This document shows positions 1-6,094 of a stretch of 8,592 bases of DNA, piece after piece. The DNA is from an uncultured beta proteobacterium. Its GTDB lineage: Bacteria; Pseudomonadota; Gammaproteobacteria; Burkholderiales; Burkholderiaceae. Where the stretch lies: contig CAIMPQ010000102.1 of NCBI GenBank assembly GCA_903843315.1, positions 1-8,592 on the forward strand, written 5' to 3'. Positions within the stretch are counted from its first letter, which is position 1. Each line of letters begins with the position of its first letter. The notes under the pieces are model-generated. The model was not told the DNA's origin, ran no database searches, and saw nothing but the letters and a program-made list of their open reading frames with translations. A program made the position numbers and the translations under genes.

Positions 1-603
1 TAATGCAGCAGGATCAAACAGCGCATCATCCTTTGCCATAGGTTGAATCGTGAGATTATTTTTTACTGCTGCCACCACCTTATCAGTAGTAGCAAAAAGT
101 ACTGGGTACTGGTGAACTAAGGCTACAGGAGCTTGTTCACAGCGACCGACGCATGGCGCTGCAATCACTTTGACATTGGGATTGCCCAAAATAGCCGGCA
201 ACTTTAGCAATAGATTTTGTGCGCCTGCTAACTCGCAAGCAATTCCATCACATACACGGACAGTAATATCTGCAACTGGGTCATTGCCACGTACCACTTC
301 GAAATGGTGATAGAAAGTGGCTACTTCATACACTTCAGCCATCGGTAAATTCATTTCTTTTGCTAGCGCTACTAAATGACGATCATGTAAAGCGCGGTAT
401 TCATCATTAAGCTTATGGAGGTTTTCAATCAAAAGGTCGCGACGATGTGGTGCGCCACCAATGAGTCGACGCACTTCAGCTATTGAAGCATCATCAGCTT
501 GTCTACCTTTGAGCTTGCTCTTACGCCGAATGGTCTCCCTTAAATCATCTGCAGTTGCAACTGCAACTACTTTGACTTCTCCGGAAGGCTTGGGGTGATT
601 CAT
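1..603 (-). CDS. NAD-dependent formate dehydrogenase beta subunit (NuoE-like N-terminal part, truncated by window edge)
   Basis: The frame stays open for 201 codons from ATG at 603 to the window edge. Residues about 40-180 form a NuoE-like thioredoxin-fold [2Fe-2S] domain. Its four cysteine ligands are visible: C118-x4-C123 (VCDGIAC) and C151-x3-C155 (APCVGRC). The stretch RRDLLIENLH (54-63) followed by EVATFYHHFEVV (93-104) resembles, from memory, the beta subunit of tungsten/molybdenum NAD-formate dehydrogenases (Fdh1B/FdwB type), where this domain is fused to a NuoF-like FMN/NADH/[4Fe-4S] domain. The chain continues about 45 residues past the last cysteine, as expected for that fusion rather than a stand-alone NuoE or FdsG. 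Inferred role: carrying electrons from formate oxidation to NAD+ in the cytoplasm. No strong Shine-Dalgarno precedes the ATG. The NuoF part and the catalytic subunit would lie left of the window. A hydrogenase diaphorase subunit is the main alternative. Confidence 0.82.
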   Translation of the reverse strand, partial: MNHPKPSGEVKVVAVATADDLRETIRRKSKLKGRQADDASIAEVRRLIGGAPHRRDLLIENLHKLNDEYRALHDRHLVALAKEMNLPMAEVYEVATFYHHFEVVRGNDPVADITVRVCDGIACELAGAQNLLLKLPAILGNPNVKVIAAPCVGRCEQAPVALVHQYPVLFATTDKVVAAVKNNLTIQPMAKDDALFDPAAL

Positions 604-776
604 AGTGTCTAGTCTCTAATTTTTATACTGGCATTGCTCTTAAGCGAATCAGCATCTGATAGCCAGGCAAGAAAGAGCTTACCCAGCTATAGATGTAAAT
701 AATCGCTTGATTTTGGGTTATTTCACCCCCCAAGTCCTTGACGGCGCTCAAGGGATTGAATTAAGGGTTTACCCTA
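604..776 (-). promoter_or_regulatory. Intergenic leader upstream of the formate dehydrogenase gene
   Basis: This 173-base gap separates the lipoprotein stop from the formate dehydrogenase ATG; both genes are on the minus strand. A TATAAA hexamer on the minus strand (622-627) could be a -10 box and would start transcription about 12 bases before the ATG. No convincing -35 hexamer sits 16-18 bases upstream of it. The gap also holds the inverted repeat at 736-753 and the short repeat AGGGT-TT-ACCCT (764-775). No open frame here looks like a gene. Confidence 0.3.
736..753. repeat. Inverted repeat CCTTGA-N6-TCAAGG
   Basis: Perfect 6-base arms (736-741 and 748-753) flank CGGCGC. Imperfect outer arms CAA/TTG (731-733 and 756-758) could extend it. 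It lies about 24 bases past the lipoprotein stop on the minus strand, so it could be a terminator-like hairpin. However, the minus strand continues ACTTGGGGGG with no T-tract, so a classical rho-independent terminator is not supported. A protein-binding palindrome is equally possible. Confidence 0.4.
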
Positions 777-1001
777 TTAAATCATTGAAGGGGAAGGTCT
801 ATCGCCGGGAGGATTGGAATAGTCCAGCTTACGTTCATATAGCCTGGCCCTATAACAGTCTTCATAACCCTTGCTACCAATCCGCCAGCCGATTGAAGTG
901 CAGTCCTCTTGGGCTGCAGACTCAATAGATCCACAGCCAGATAGGGAAAGAACCAAAAAAGCCGTTAGGGATAGAGAAAGTCGTAATTTTGTTGAATTCA
1001 T
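777..1001 (-). CDS. Small predicted lipoprotein (74 aa)
   Basis: The N-terminus is a lipoprotein signal: lysine and arginine at positions 5 and 7, a hydrophobic stretch (8-20), then lipobox LSGC with the acylated cysteine at C23. The predicted mature chain is only 52 residues. It carries a C-x3-G-x3-GS-x2-Y-x3-C pattern (C34, G38, G42-S43, Y46, C49... through RARL). From memory this resembles a motif found in many short proteobacterial hypothetical proteins; the two cysteines could form a disulfide in the envelope. After C49 the tail is charged and proline-rich. The gene is divergent from the DUF1080 gene, with 100 bases between the two starts. The ribosome-binding site is weak (CAGG close to the ATG). 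Function unknown. The lipobox makes chance coding unlikely, but homologues would be needed for certainty. Confidence 0.7.
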   Translation of the reverse strand: MNSTKLRLSLSLTAFLVLSLSGCGSIESAAQEDCTSIGWRIGSKGYEDCYRARLYERKLDYSNPPGDRPSPSMI

Positions 1002-1101
1002 ACCTGAAGTCTACTGGATTATTGGTTTCAGGTTTAGGGAAGTCTCGACTTGTGTAATTGAGCAAATATCAGCAACATTCAATCTACATTCGGGAGATTT
1101 C
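1002..1101. promoter_or_regulatory. Divergent promoter region between the lipoprotein and DUF1080 genes
   Basis: These 100 bases must hold promoters for both divergent genes. On the plus strand TGTAAT (1053-1058) matches five of six -10 bases, but no good -35 is spaced correctly. A perfect palindrome AAGTC-TC-GACTT (1040-1051) lies just upstream of that box and could be an operator. The plus-strand gene has a good Shine-Dalgarno, GGGAGA (1092-1097), four bases before its ATG. Confidence 0.35.
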
Positions 1102-1695
1102 ATGAAACGCTTAAATCAATACTTAGGAACCGTTGCCATTTGCCTATCAACGCTCTTCTGTGGAAATTGGGCTGTTGCCCAAAATACAGATGGGTTTGTA
1201 GACCTGATAGATGGCGTCAGCTTAAATGGCTGGAACATTATTGGTACTGCTAGTTGGACTATTGGCAATGGCCTGATTGTGGGTAATAAACCATCGGGCT
1301 TTTTGGTAAGCAGTAAGACCTATAAAAATTTCATTATCAAAGCAGAATTTTGGGCTGAGTCCGACACCAATAGTGGTATTTTCATTCGCTGCCAAGATGC
1401 AAGCAAAGTTGCATCGAGCAATGCCTATGAAATTAATATTTGGGATACACGCCCAGAGCAAGCTTATGCTACTGGCGCAATCGTGGATGTTGCAAAAGTC
1501 GATCCCGTTCCTAAAGCAGGTGGTCGCTGGAATACGATGGAAATCACAGCCAATGGATCCCATTTCAAAGTTGTTATGAATGGCGTCGTTACCGTCGCCG
1601 ATGGCCAAGACAGCAAGTTTGCTGATGGCTTAATTGCCCTTCAATCAGCAGGCGGCGTAGTGAAGTTTAGGAAGCTACAAATTAAGGCAATTTAA
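1102..1695 (+). CDS. Secreted DUF1080 / 3-keto-disaccharide hydrolase-family protein
   Basis: The ATG at 1102 is chosen because it follows a clear Shine-Dalgarno and opens a textbook signal peptide: MKR, a hydrophobic core and an AVA|Q cleavage site after residue 26. The frame is open further upstream, but that part overlaps the lipoprotein gene and lacks a signal. The mature chain of about 171 residues is one DUF1080 (PF06439) beta-sandwich: LNGW (41-44), NSGIFIR (90-96), YEINIWD (109-115), TGAIVD (124-129), WNTMEI (143-148), and a C-terminal GLIALQSAGGVVKFRKLQIK. The family is LamG/concanavalin-like and is linked to 3-keto-glycoside hydrolysis. This short periplasmic member may bind or cleave sugar derivatives; the substrate cannot be read from sequence. 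No sugar catabolic gene lies beside it. Confidence 0.85.
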   Translation: MKRLNQYLGTVAICLSTLFCGNWAVAQNTDGFVDLIDGVSLNGWNIIGTASWTIGNGLIVGNKPSGFLVSSKTYKNFIIKAEFWAESDTNSGIFIRCQDASKVASSNAYEINIWDTRPEQAYATGAIVDVAKVDPVPKAGGRWNTMEITANGSHFKVVMNGVVTVADGQDSKFADGLIALQSAGGVVKFRKLQIKAI

Positions 1696-1707
1696 TTTAG
1701 TAGAGTG

Positions 1708-1917
1708 TTATCTCGTAACGATCGCCACAGACGTCGATGCTCTAATAACATGCAACAAAGCTCCGTTTACATCACTCTAGACCTGAGCCAAGGAACTCAT
1801 CGAAATAAACCATATCTTCGGATCGCTTGCCTTCGGCTTCAAATCGCCTTTAGCAATAGCCAAAATGCGCGCCCGAATATCTTTTTGTGATGCAATCCCT
1901 ATTTTGATTACCTTCAT
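1708..1917 (-). pseudogene. Remnant of a COG4190 / HVO_A0114-type DNA-binding regulator (TumA-like antitoxin family)
   Basis: From ATG at 1917 the minus strand reads MKVIKIGIASQKDIRARILA, then IAKGDLKPKASDPKIWF and ISMSSLAQV, and stops at TAG (1777-1779). This closely resembles the N-terminus of COG4190 / HVO_A0114 regulators as I recall them: an IGI start, RARxLAIAxG, KPKxxxPKIWF, and SLAxVLSDENRALL. Downstream of the TAG the same frame reads SDVNGALL and continues to TAA at 1708, so the leucine expected after V has become a stop by one base change from TTG. The winged-helix half is missing or unrecognisable, since intact members are about 110-140 residues. Some members are antitoxins of TumE-type toxins; no toxin gene precedes this one. 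It begins 24 bases after the YciI gene. A sequencing error would repair only the stop, not the lost C-terminus. Confidence 0.6.
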
Positions 1918-1941
1918 ATTTCTTTGTCCGTTCTGAAGGTT

Positions 1942-2247
1942 TTATTTTACCGGTGGAAATCCAACTTTTTGGGCCCACATATTATTAAAGACATGAATGA
2001 TGGGTTTCTCATAGACACCTGCTTTTGTGAATGGCTCATCCTGCAGCCAGGCGTCCAAAGCTGCTCTACTTGGAAAATCCATTGCCAACAAACTGCCGAC
2101 TGTCGTTTTTCCATCCTCAGAAGTCAGGGGCCCGGCAAAAGCCATTCGATCAGATAATTTCGCAAGATAAGCGCGATGTTCTGGTCGAACTTGAATCCGT
2201 AAGTCAGCAGTACCAGGACGATCCATTAATAAAATTGCAAAAATCAT
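1942..2247 (-). CDS. YciI-family protein
   Basis: A complete 101-residue frame, the usual size for this family. It folds as a ferredoxin-like alpha/beta dimer and is cytoplasmic. Family features seen: MIFAILLMDRPG at the start, RPEHRAYL (21-28) containing the conserved histidine H24, a GPL turn (39-41), and the end motif DEPFTKAGVYE (70-80), which matches the usual D-PF...G-Y/L pattern. A good Shine-Dalgarno (GGAGAGA) lies just upstream of the ATG. Relatives have been linked to small-molecule or dehalogenase-like chemistry, but no general function is established. It lies downstream of the TAXI gene on the same strand, with 96 bases between and a possible terminator in the gap, so it probably has its own promoter. 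Confidence 0.88.
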   Translation of the reverse strand: MIFAILLMDRPGTADLRIQVRPEHRAYLAKLSDRMAFAGPLTSEDGKTTVGSLLAMDFPSRAALDAWLQDEPFTKAGVYEKPIIHVFNNMWAQKVGFPPVK

Positions 2248-2310
2248 ATTCTCTCCATCTGTTTATTGTCATAGGTTTTCATCACTCACATCTTAAGGGA
2301 AGTCTAAATG

Positions 2311-2344
2311 AAAAAACCACTCAGAGTTAGTTTCAGAGCTTGGT
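2311..2344 (-). terminator. Possible rho-independent terminator after the TAXI gene
   Basis: Directly at the TAXI stop, the minus strand can pair ACCA-(AG)-CTC with GAG-TGGT around a 13-base loop. Six T follow (2316-2311 on the minus strand). The stem is short and has a two-base bulge, so this is moderate evidence only. It fits the expectation that the YciI gene is transcribed separately. Confidence 0.35.
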
Positions 2345-3687
2345 TATGCATCCTCAATTTTTTTCCTTAGCAAATGAATGGCATTTAAAAATCTAAAGTA
2401 AGCAGCCTCTTCACTGATTGGAACTTCTCCTTGAATTGCAATGGAATTAATCCGATCCAAACGCTCCATCATTTCCACTTTATCTTGAGCCGATAATTTT
2501 TGATTACATAAACGCTTTTCAATTTCAAGGAGTTCCTTATAGTGGGGAATTTCTTTAACGGTAAAGCGAAATTTTCTGAAGTGGAAATTCAGTTTAGAAA
2601 GAGGATAAAAAATAGCCAAGATAGTCAATAAAATCAGCCATGTTCGATCAACCAAACCTGCTAGCCAATAGGGTAAGTAACGCATTGAATGCGGTGGCCC
2701 ATAGTCATAATAATGCTCAGCAACCGGGCTAATGGGAATCAGTGGATCTACATAAGCAGGAAATTCATTGCGTTTAGCAAAAAATAAATTATTGGAATTG
2801 CGATTGCCATCTTTTGCGCCCATTAGCAGTGCCAGTTGAAGATCGGGATGCATCGTTCGCTTCACGACTAAACTGGTAGTTGTTGCAAGCATTGAAATAT
2901 CATGCTTAGGCAACTGTTTATCGATATCTAAAGAATCGGCTGGTAGTGTCAATTTAACAAATGAGTTGAATTTTTTAGAGTAAGCGTCTGCATTCTTAAA
3001 ATCAAATATGGCAATATTGGGTGAATGCAATAAATCTTGTGTCGCACTATCTCGATTAGTAGAAACAAAAATAAAGGCGTCAATTTCGCCATTTTTCAAT
3101 TTAGCCCCATTATTGGCGAACGTGTCTGATAGAAAATTCTTTCTACCGTCAACCTCAATATTAATCACCTCAAATATTTTTTTAGCAATCCGGTAAGAAC
3201 CACTTTTGACTGGTCCAAGACCCACCTTATATTGCGCCAACGTATTTAAACTATGAATTTTTCCAGTTCGCTTTTGGTTATATAAGATCCATACTGGCTC
3301 ATAGCCAATGCTGCCTAATGAATAAATACCATTTAACTCCTCCTTCTCCAAAACAAGTCCATACGTAAAGCCCGCATTTGCTTGATCATTCGGATCATTC
3401 AGGCGAGCTACATTCTCTACCGCACCTTCTGTATAAATCGCCTTAATATCAAGACCGGTCTTATTGCTAAGGTGGTTTGCAGAACCATTGGCCAATTGGC
3501 TCCAGTCAGAATTGGGATGAAAAGCAGCGAAGAAAATATGGCGATCAGGAAAGGGTTTTAAATAAATTACCAATCCGATGATTGCTACGATTAAGGTAAT
3601 AACGAATATCTTTGACTCCCTAGCTTCTTCCTTAAGAGCGCGGAACTCATCACGAATCACCAGTTTTAAATAACCAAAAGTATTCAT
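2344..3687 (-). CDS. Membrane-anchored TAXI-family TRAP-type solute-binding protein
   Basis: The product is 447 residues from ATG at 3687. A more distal in-frame ATG at 3753 is rejected because it lies inside the terminator stem of the upstream tRNA gene. The N-terminus is cytoplasmic and charged, followed by a membrane helix (about 27-43) that is uncleaved-looking. A periplasmic TAXI/NMT1-like domain follows, with TEGAVENVARL, SLGSIGYEPVWILY, KVGLGPVKSGSYRIAKKIF and NNGAKLKNGEIDAFIFV matching the family. A second helix (about 349-366, WLILLTILAIFYPL) precedes a charged cytoplasmic tail of about 81 residues that looks helical. Soluble TAXI proteins are about 320 residues, so this is an extended form. 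No TRAP permease gene is adjacent, so it may be an orphan binding or sensing protein; the ligand is unknown. No Shine-Dalgarno precedes the ATG. Confidence 0.82.
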   Translation of the reverse strand: MNTFGYLKLVIRDEFRALKEEARESKIFVITLIVAIIGLVIYLKPFPDRHIFFAAFHPNSDWSQLANGSANHLSNKTGLDIKAIYTEGAVENVARLNDPNDQANAGFTYGLVLEKEELNGIYSLGSIGYEPVWILYNQKRTGKIHSLNTLAQYKVGLGPVKSGSYRIAKKIFEVINIEVDGRKNFLSDTFANNGAKLKNGEIDAFIFVSTNRDSATQDLLHSPNIAIFDFKNADAYSKKFNSFVKLTLPADSLDIDKQLPKHDISMLATTTSLVVKRTMHPDLQLALLMGAKDGNRNSNNLFFAKRNEFPAYVDPLIPISPVAEHYYDYGPPHSMRYLPYWLAGLVDRTWLILLTILAIFYPLSKLNFHFRKFRFTVKEIPHYKELLEIEKRLCNQKLSAQDKVEMMERLDRINSIAIQGEVPISEEAAYFRFLNAIHLLRKKIEDA

Positions 3688-3693
3688 AGGGGT

Positions 3694-3699
3694 CTTATA
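3694..3699 (-). promoter_or_regulatory. Possible -10 box of the TAXI gene, implying a leaderless transcript
   Basis: The minus strand reads TATAAG here, matching five of six -10 consensus bases. Counting this hexamer as -12 to -7 puts +1 exactly on the A of the ATG at 3687. A -35 candidate, TTCAAT, lies 18 bases upstream but is weak. The ACCCCT between box and ATG is no ribosome-binding site. Confidence 0.35.
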
Positions 3700-3742
3700 T
3701 TTTGATCTAACAACAGGATTGAATACAGGAGTTAAACTAAAA

Positions 3743-3777
3743 AAAATCCTCATAAACTATTCATTTATAAGGATTTT
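3743..3777 (-). terminator. Rho-independent terminator of tRNA-Ser
   Basis: On the minus strand the arms (3777-3764 and 3756-3743) form a 14-base-pair stem with one G-U pair and a 7-base loop. The stem end plus the following bases give a run of eight T (3746-3739). It begins 7 bases past the encoded CCA of the tRNA. It also contains the distal ATG of the TAXI frame, which argues against that start. Confidence 0.85.
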
Positions 3778-3784
3778 GCACTAC

Positions 3785-3875
3785 TGGCGGAAGAGGCGGG
3801 ATTCGAACCCGCGGTAGGCTATTAACCTACGCACGCTTTCCAGGCGTGTGACTTAAACCGCTCATCCACCCTTCC
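3785..3875 (-). tRNA. tRNA-Ser (anticodon GGA)
   Basis: The 91-base gene includes an encoded CCA (3787-3785). The acceptor stem GGAAGGG pairs with CTCTTCC (one G-U), followed by discriminator G. The anticodon arm is CACGC / loop CTGGAAA / GCGTG, giving anticodon GGA, which reads UCC and UCU. A long variable arm (GTAGGTTAATAGCCTAC) marks a class II tRNA of the serine type. The T-arm is GCGGGTTCGAATCCCGC. It lies 47 bases downstream of acs on the same strand, with its own -10 box and terminator. tRNA-Ser genes are frequent integration sites, but no integrase or duplicated tRNA end is seen here. Confidence 0.97.
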
Positions 3876-3885
3876 GGAAACAACA

Positions 3886-3891
3886 ATTATA
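3886..3891 (-). promoter_or_regulatory. -10 box of the tRNA-Ser promoter
   Basis: A perfect TATAAT on the minus strand ends 10 bases before the tRNA 5' end, placing the transcription start about 4 bases upstream of the mature tRNA. The -35 region (GCGGAA or TGCGGA at 17-18 bases) does not match consensus. Confidence 0.65.
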
Positions 3892-3922
3892 CGTTTTCCG
3901 AAAGGGATTTCCGCAGAACCGC

Positions 3923-5896
3923 TTAAACAGCCTCTTTGAGCTGGTCCAAAATCGCTGGATTCTCAAGGGTAGAGGTATCTTGAGTCACTTCCTCGCCTTT
4001 TGCAATCACCCGCAATAGACGGCGCATGATCTTGCCTGAGCGAGTCTTGGGCAAGTTATCACCAAAGCGCACATCTTTTGGCTTAGCGATTGGGCCAATC
4101 TCTTTTCCAACCCAGTTCCGCAATTCAGTCGCAATCTTTTTGGCTTCATCTCCAGTGGGGCGGCCGCCTTTCAGGACAACAAACACGCAAATCGCCTCAC
4201 CTGTGAGTTCATCAGGACGACCAACCACTGCTGCTTCAGCAACCAATGGATTAGCAACTAAGCAAGATTCAATTTCCATCGTGCCCATACGGTGACCAGA
4301 AACGTTTAAGACGTCATCGATACGGCCCGTGATGGTGAAGTAACCAGTATCTTTATTGCGGATGGCGCCGTCACCGGCCAGATACAAAGTACCACCCAAT
4401 TCTTCCGGGAAATAAGACTTTACAAAACGGTCAGGATCACCCCAAATGTTACGAATCATAGAAGGCCATGGGCGCTTCACAACTAAGATACCGCCTTGAC
4501 CATTTGGCACATCGTGACCAACTTCATCCACAATCGCTGCCTGAATCCCTGGCAATGGCAAGGTGCATGAACCTGGAATCATTGGAGTTGCGCCTGGCAA
4601 CGGTGAAATCATATGACCCCCCGTTTCGGTTTGCCAGAAAGTATCGGCGACTGGACAGCGTGATCCACCTACATTTTCGTAGTACCACATCCATGCTTCT
4701 GGATTGATGGGCTCGCCCACTGATCCCAAGAGGCGTAGTGAAGACAAGTCATAGCTCTTTGGATGTATTGCTTCATCATTGCTCGATGCTTTGATCAATG
4801 AACGAATCGCTGTTGGTGCTGTGTAGAAAATAGTGGCTTTGTGTTTTTGGATCATGTCCCAGAAACGCCCTGCATTCGGATATGTTGGCACACCTTCAAA
4901 CACTATCTCAGTAGCGCCCACTGCGAGCGGTCCATAAGTAATATAGGAGTGACCTGTTACCCAACCAATATCCGCTGTACACCAGAAAATGTCATTTGGC
5001 TTGATGTCAAAAGTCCACTTCATTGTGAGAATAGCCCACAAGAGATAGCCACCCGTTGAATGCTGTACGCCTTTTGGCTTACCAGTTGATCCTGATGTGT
5101 AAAGAATAAATAAAGGATGTTCAGCACTTACCCACTCTGGCTCGCAGGTAGTAGATTCAGTAGCAGAAACTTCATCCATCCAGACATCACGACCAGCAAC
5201 CATTGGAATCTCGGTCCCAGTGCGCTTCTTCACGATCACGTTCTTTACCTTCTCACAATCACCCAAGGCAATTGCCTCATCTAGGATCGCTTTAAGAGGT
5301 AATGATTTTCCGCCGCGGAATTGGCCATCAGCGGTAATGACAGCAACTGCACCAACGTCAACAATCCGTTCTTGCAATGCTTTTGCTGAGAAGCCGCCGA
5401 AAACAACAGAGTGAATCGCACCAATACGCGCACAAGCTTGCATCGCGACGATACCGTCGACTGTCATTGCCATATAAATAATGACGCGGTCACCAGACTT
5501 GATGCCCATTTTTCGCATTGCGTTTGCAAACTGGCTAACGCGATCGAGTAGTTCTTTATAAGTGACTCTAGTAACTGAACCGTCATCGGCTTCAAAAATA
5601 ATTGCCGTTTTATCACCCAAGCCATTTTCAACTTGGCGATCTAAACAGTTATAGGACGCATTCGTTGTACCATCTTCAAACCATTTATAGAAAGGTGCTT
5701 TAGATTCATCTAAAACTTTAGTAAATGGCTTTTTCCAGTAAAGATTTTCCTTAGCAAGTCGACCCCAAAAACCGTCATAGTCATTATTAGCCTCAGCGCA
5801 TAACTTGTTATAAGCTTCCATTCCTGGAATAGCAGCACCCTTTACAAAGTCTGCTGGTGGGTTAAAAACGCGGTTTTCTTGCTTTGATGGTTCCAT
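3923..5896 (-). CDS. acs: Acetyl-CoA synthetase (AMP-forming)
   Basis: A full-length protein of 657 residues, the usual size. It converts acetate, ATP and CoA to acetyl-CoA, AMP and PPi in the cytoplasm, in two steps through acetyl-AMP. Adenylate-forming motifs in order: YTSGSTGKPKG (266-276, phosphate loop); ADTFWQTETGG (417-427), whose W421 corresponds to the tryptophan that limits the acyl pocket to acetate; YLAGDGA (505-511) with the ATP ribose-binding aspartate D508; GRIDDVLNVSGHR (524-536), the hinge; and PKTRSGK (616-622), where K622 is the catalytic lysine inactivated by acetylation in homologues. The pocket tryptophan favours acetate over longer acyl substrates, as opposed to propionyl-CoA synthetase. 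A Shine-Dalgarno GAGGG lies 8 bases before the ATG. It is divergent from fumarase across 198 bases. No terminator follows; tRNA-Ser comes next. Confidence 0.97.
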   Translation of the reverse strand: MEPSKQENRVFNPPADFVKGAAIPGMEAYNKLCAEANNDYDGFWGRLAKENLYWKKPFTKVLDESKAPFYKWFEDGTTNASYNCLDRQVENGLGDKTAIIFEADDGSVTRVTYKELLDRVSQFANAMRKMGIKSGDRVIIYMAMTVDGIVAMQACARIGAIHSVVFGGFSAKALQERIVDVGAVAVITADGQFRGGKSLPLKAILDEAIALGDCEKVKNVIVKKRTGTEIPMVAGRDVWMDEVSATESTTCEPEWVSAEHPLFILYTSGSTGKPKGVQHSTGGYLLWAILTMKWTFDIKPNDIFWCTADIGWVTGHSYITYGPLAVGATEIVFEGVPTYPNAGRFWDMIQKHKATIFYTAPTAIRSLIKASSNDEAIHPKSYDLSSLRLLGSVGEPINPEAWMWYYENVGGSRCPVADTFWQTETGGHMISPLPGATPMIPGSCTLPLPGIQAAIVDEVGHDVPNGQGGILVVKRPWPSMIRNIWGDPDRFVKSYFPEELGGTLYLAGDGAIRNKDTGYFTITGRIDDVLNVSGHRMGTMEIESCLVANPLVAEAAVVGRPDELTGEAICVFVVLKGGRPTGDEAKKIATELRNWVGKEIGPIAKPKDVRFGDNLPKTRSGKIMRRLLRVIAKGEEVTQDTSTLENPAILDQLKEAV

Positions 5897-5975
5897 GCTT
5901 ACAGCCCTCTATTTAATAATCAATCATCTAATAACTGCTCAATAACGAATACAAAAGCGCGAAAATATCGCAAAA

Positions 5976-5994
5976 TGAGGGATTTTTACCCTCA
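5976..5994. repeat. Perfect inverted repeat TGAGGG-N7-CCCTCA
   Basis: Six-base arms flank ATTTTTA. It lies about 80 bases upstream of the acs ATG and about 100 upstream of the fumarase ATG. It is followed by neither a T-run nor a gene end on either strand, so an operator is more likely than a terminator. Confidence 0.5.
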
Positions 5995-6036
5995 AGACTT
6001 AAGAAGATAAGTGAAAACACTCGGGATTTGCTCTAT

Positions 6037-6062
6037 GGCAAACCCTTAAAATAGGGCAAACC
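6037..6062 (+). repeat. Direct repeat of GGCAAACC, 18-base period
   Basis: GGCAAACC occurs at 6037-6044 and 6055-6062, each followed by CTTA or TTA. The pair brackets the candidate -10 of fumarase, a position where a bound protein would block or reposition RNA polymerase. Chance recurrence in AT-rich DNA cannot be excluded. Confidence 0.4.
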
Positions 6063-6094
6063 TTACTATTAATGTGGAAATAAGCCAAAAAACC

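Larger units (their letters stand above)
5897..6094. promoter_or_regulatory. Divergent acs / fumarase promoter region with repeats
   Basis: These 198 bases separate the two divergent starts. Seen: a perfect inverted repeat TGAGGG-N7-CCCTCA (5976-5994); a smaller one, GCGA-N5-TCGC (5959-5971); and the 8-mer GGCAAACC twice, 18 bases apart (6037-6044 and 6055-6062). TAAAAT (6047-6052) is a five-of-six -10 candidate for fumarase lying between the two 8-mers, without a good -35. For acs, TTGAGC and TATTAA on the minus strand, 18 bases apart, are a weak promoter candidate. The repeats could be operators coordinating acetate and TCA genes; no regulator can be named. Confidence 0.45.

Noticed and set aside
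871..1101. Upstream extension of the DUF1080 frame
   Set aside because: It has no ribosome-binding site or signal sequence, overlaps the lipoprotein gene on the other strand, and homology begins only after the signal peptide starting at 1102.
1705..1890. A 61-codon plus-strand frame
   Set aside because: It is antisense to the regulator remnant, whose minus-strand reading gives a recognisable protein, and has no recognised features of its own.
2308..2370. A 20-codon plus-strand frame with an SD-like AAGGGA before its ATG
   Set aside because: Too short, with no recognisable sequence; it overlaps the TAXI 3' end and the possible terminator, so chance is the simplest explanation.
3785..3875. 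tRNA-Ser as an integration site of a mobile element
   Set aside because: No integrase, no repeated tRNA 3' end and no foreign-looking genes follow it; acs and the TAXI gene flank it closely.
4026..5414. Several open frames of 60-90 codons antisense to acs
   Set aside because: Typical shadows of a strongly coding gene; none shows a signal, motif or ribosome-binding site.
6074..6094. GTG start adding seven residues to fumarase
   Set aside because: No ribosome-binding site, and class I fumarase homologues start at the ATG corresponding to 6095.
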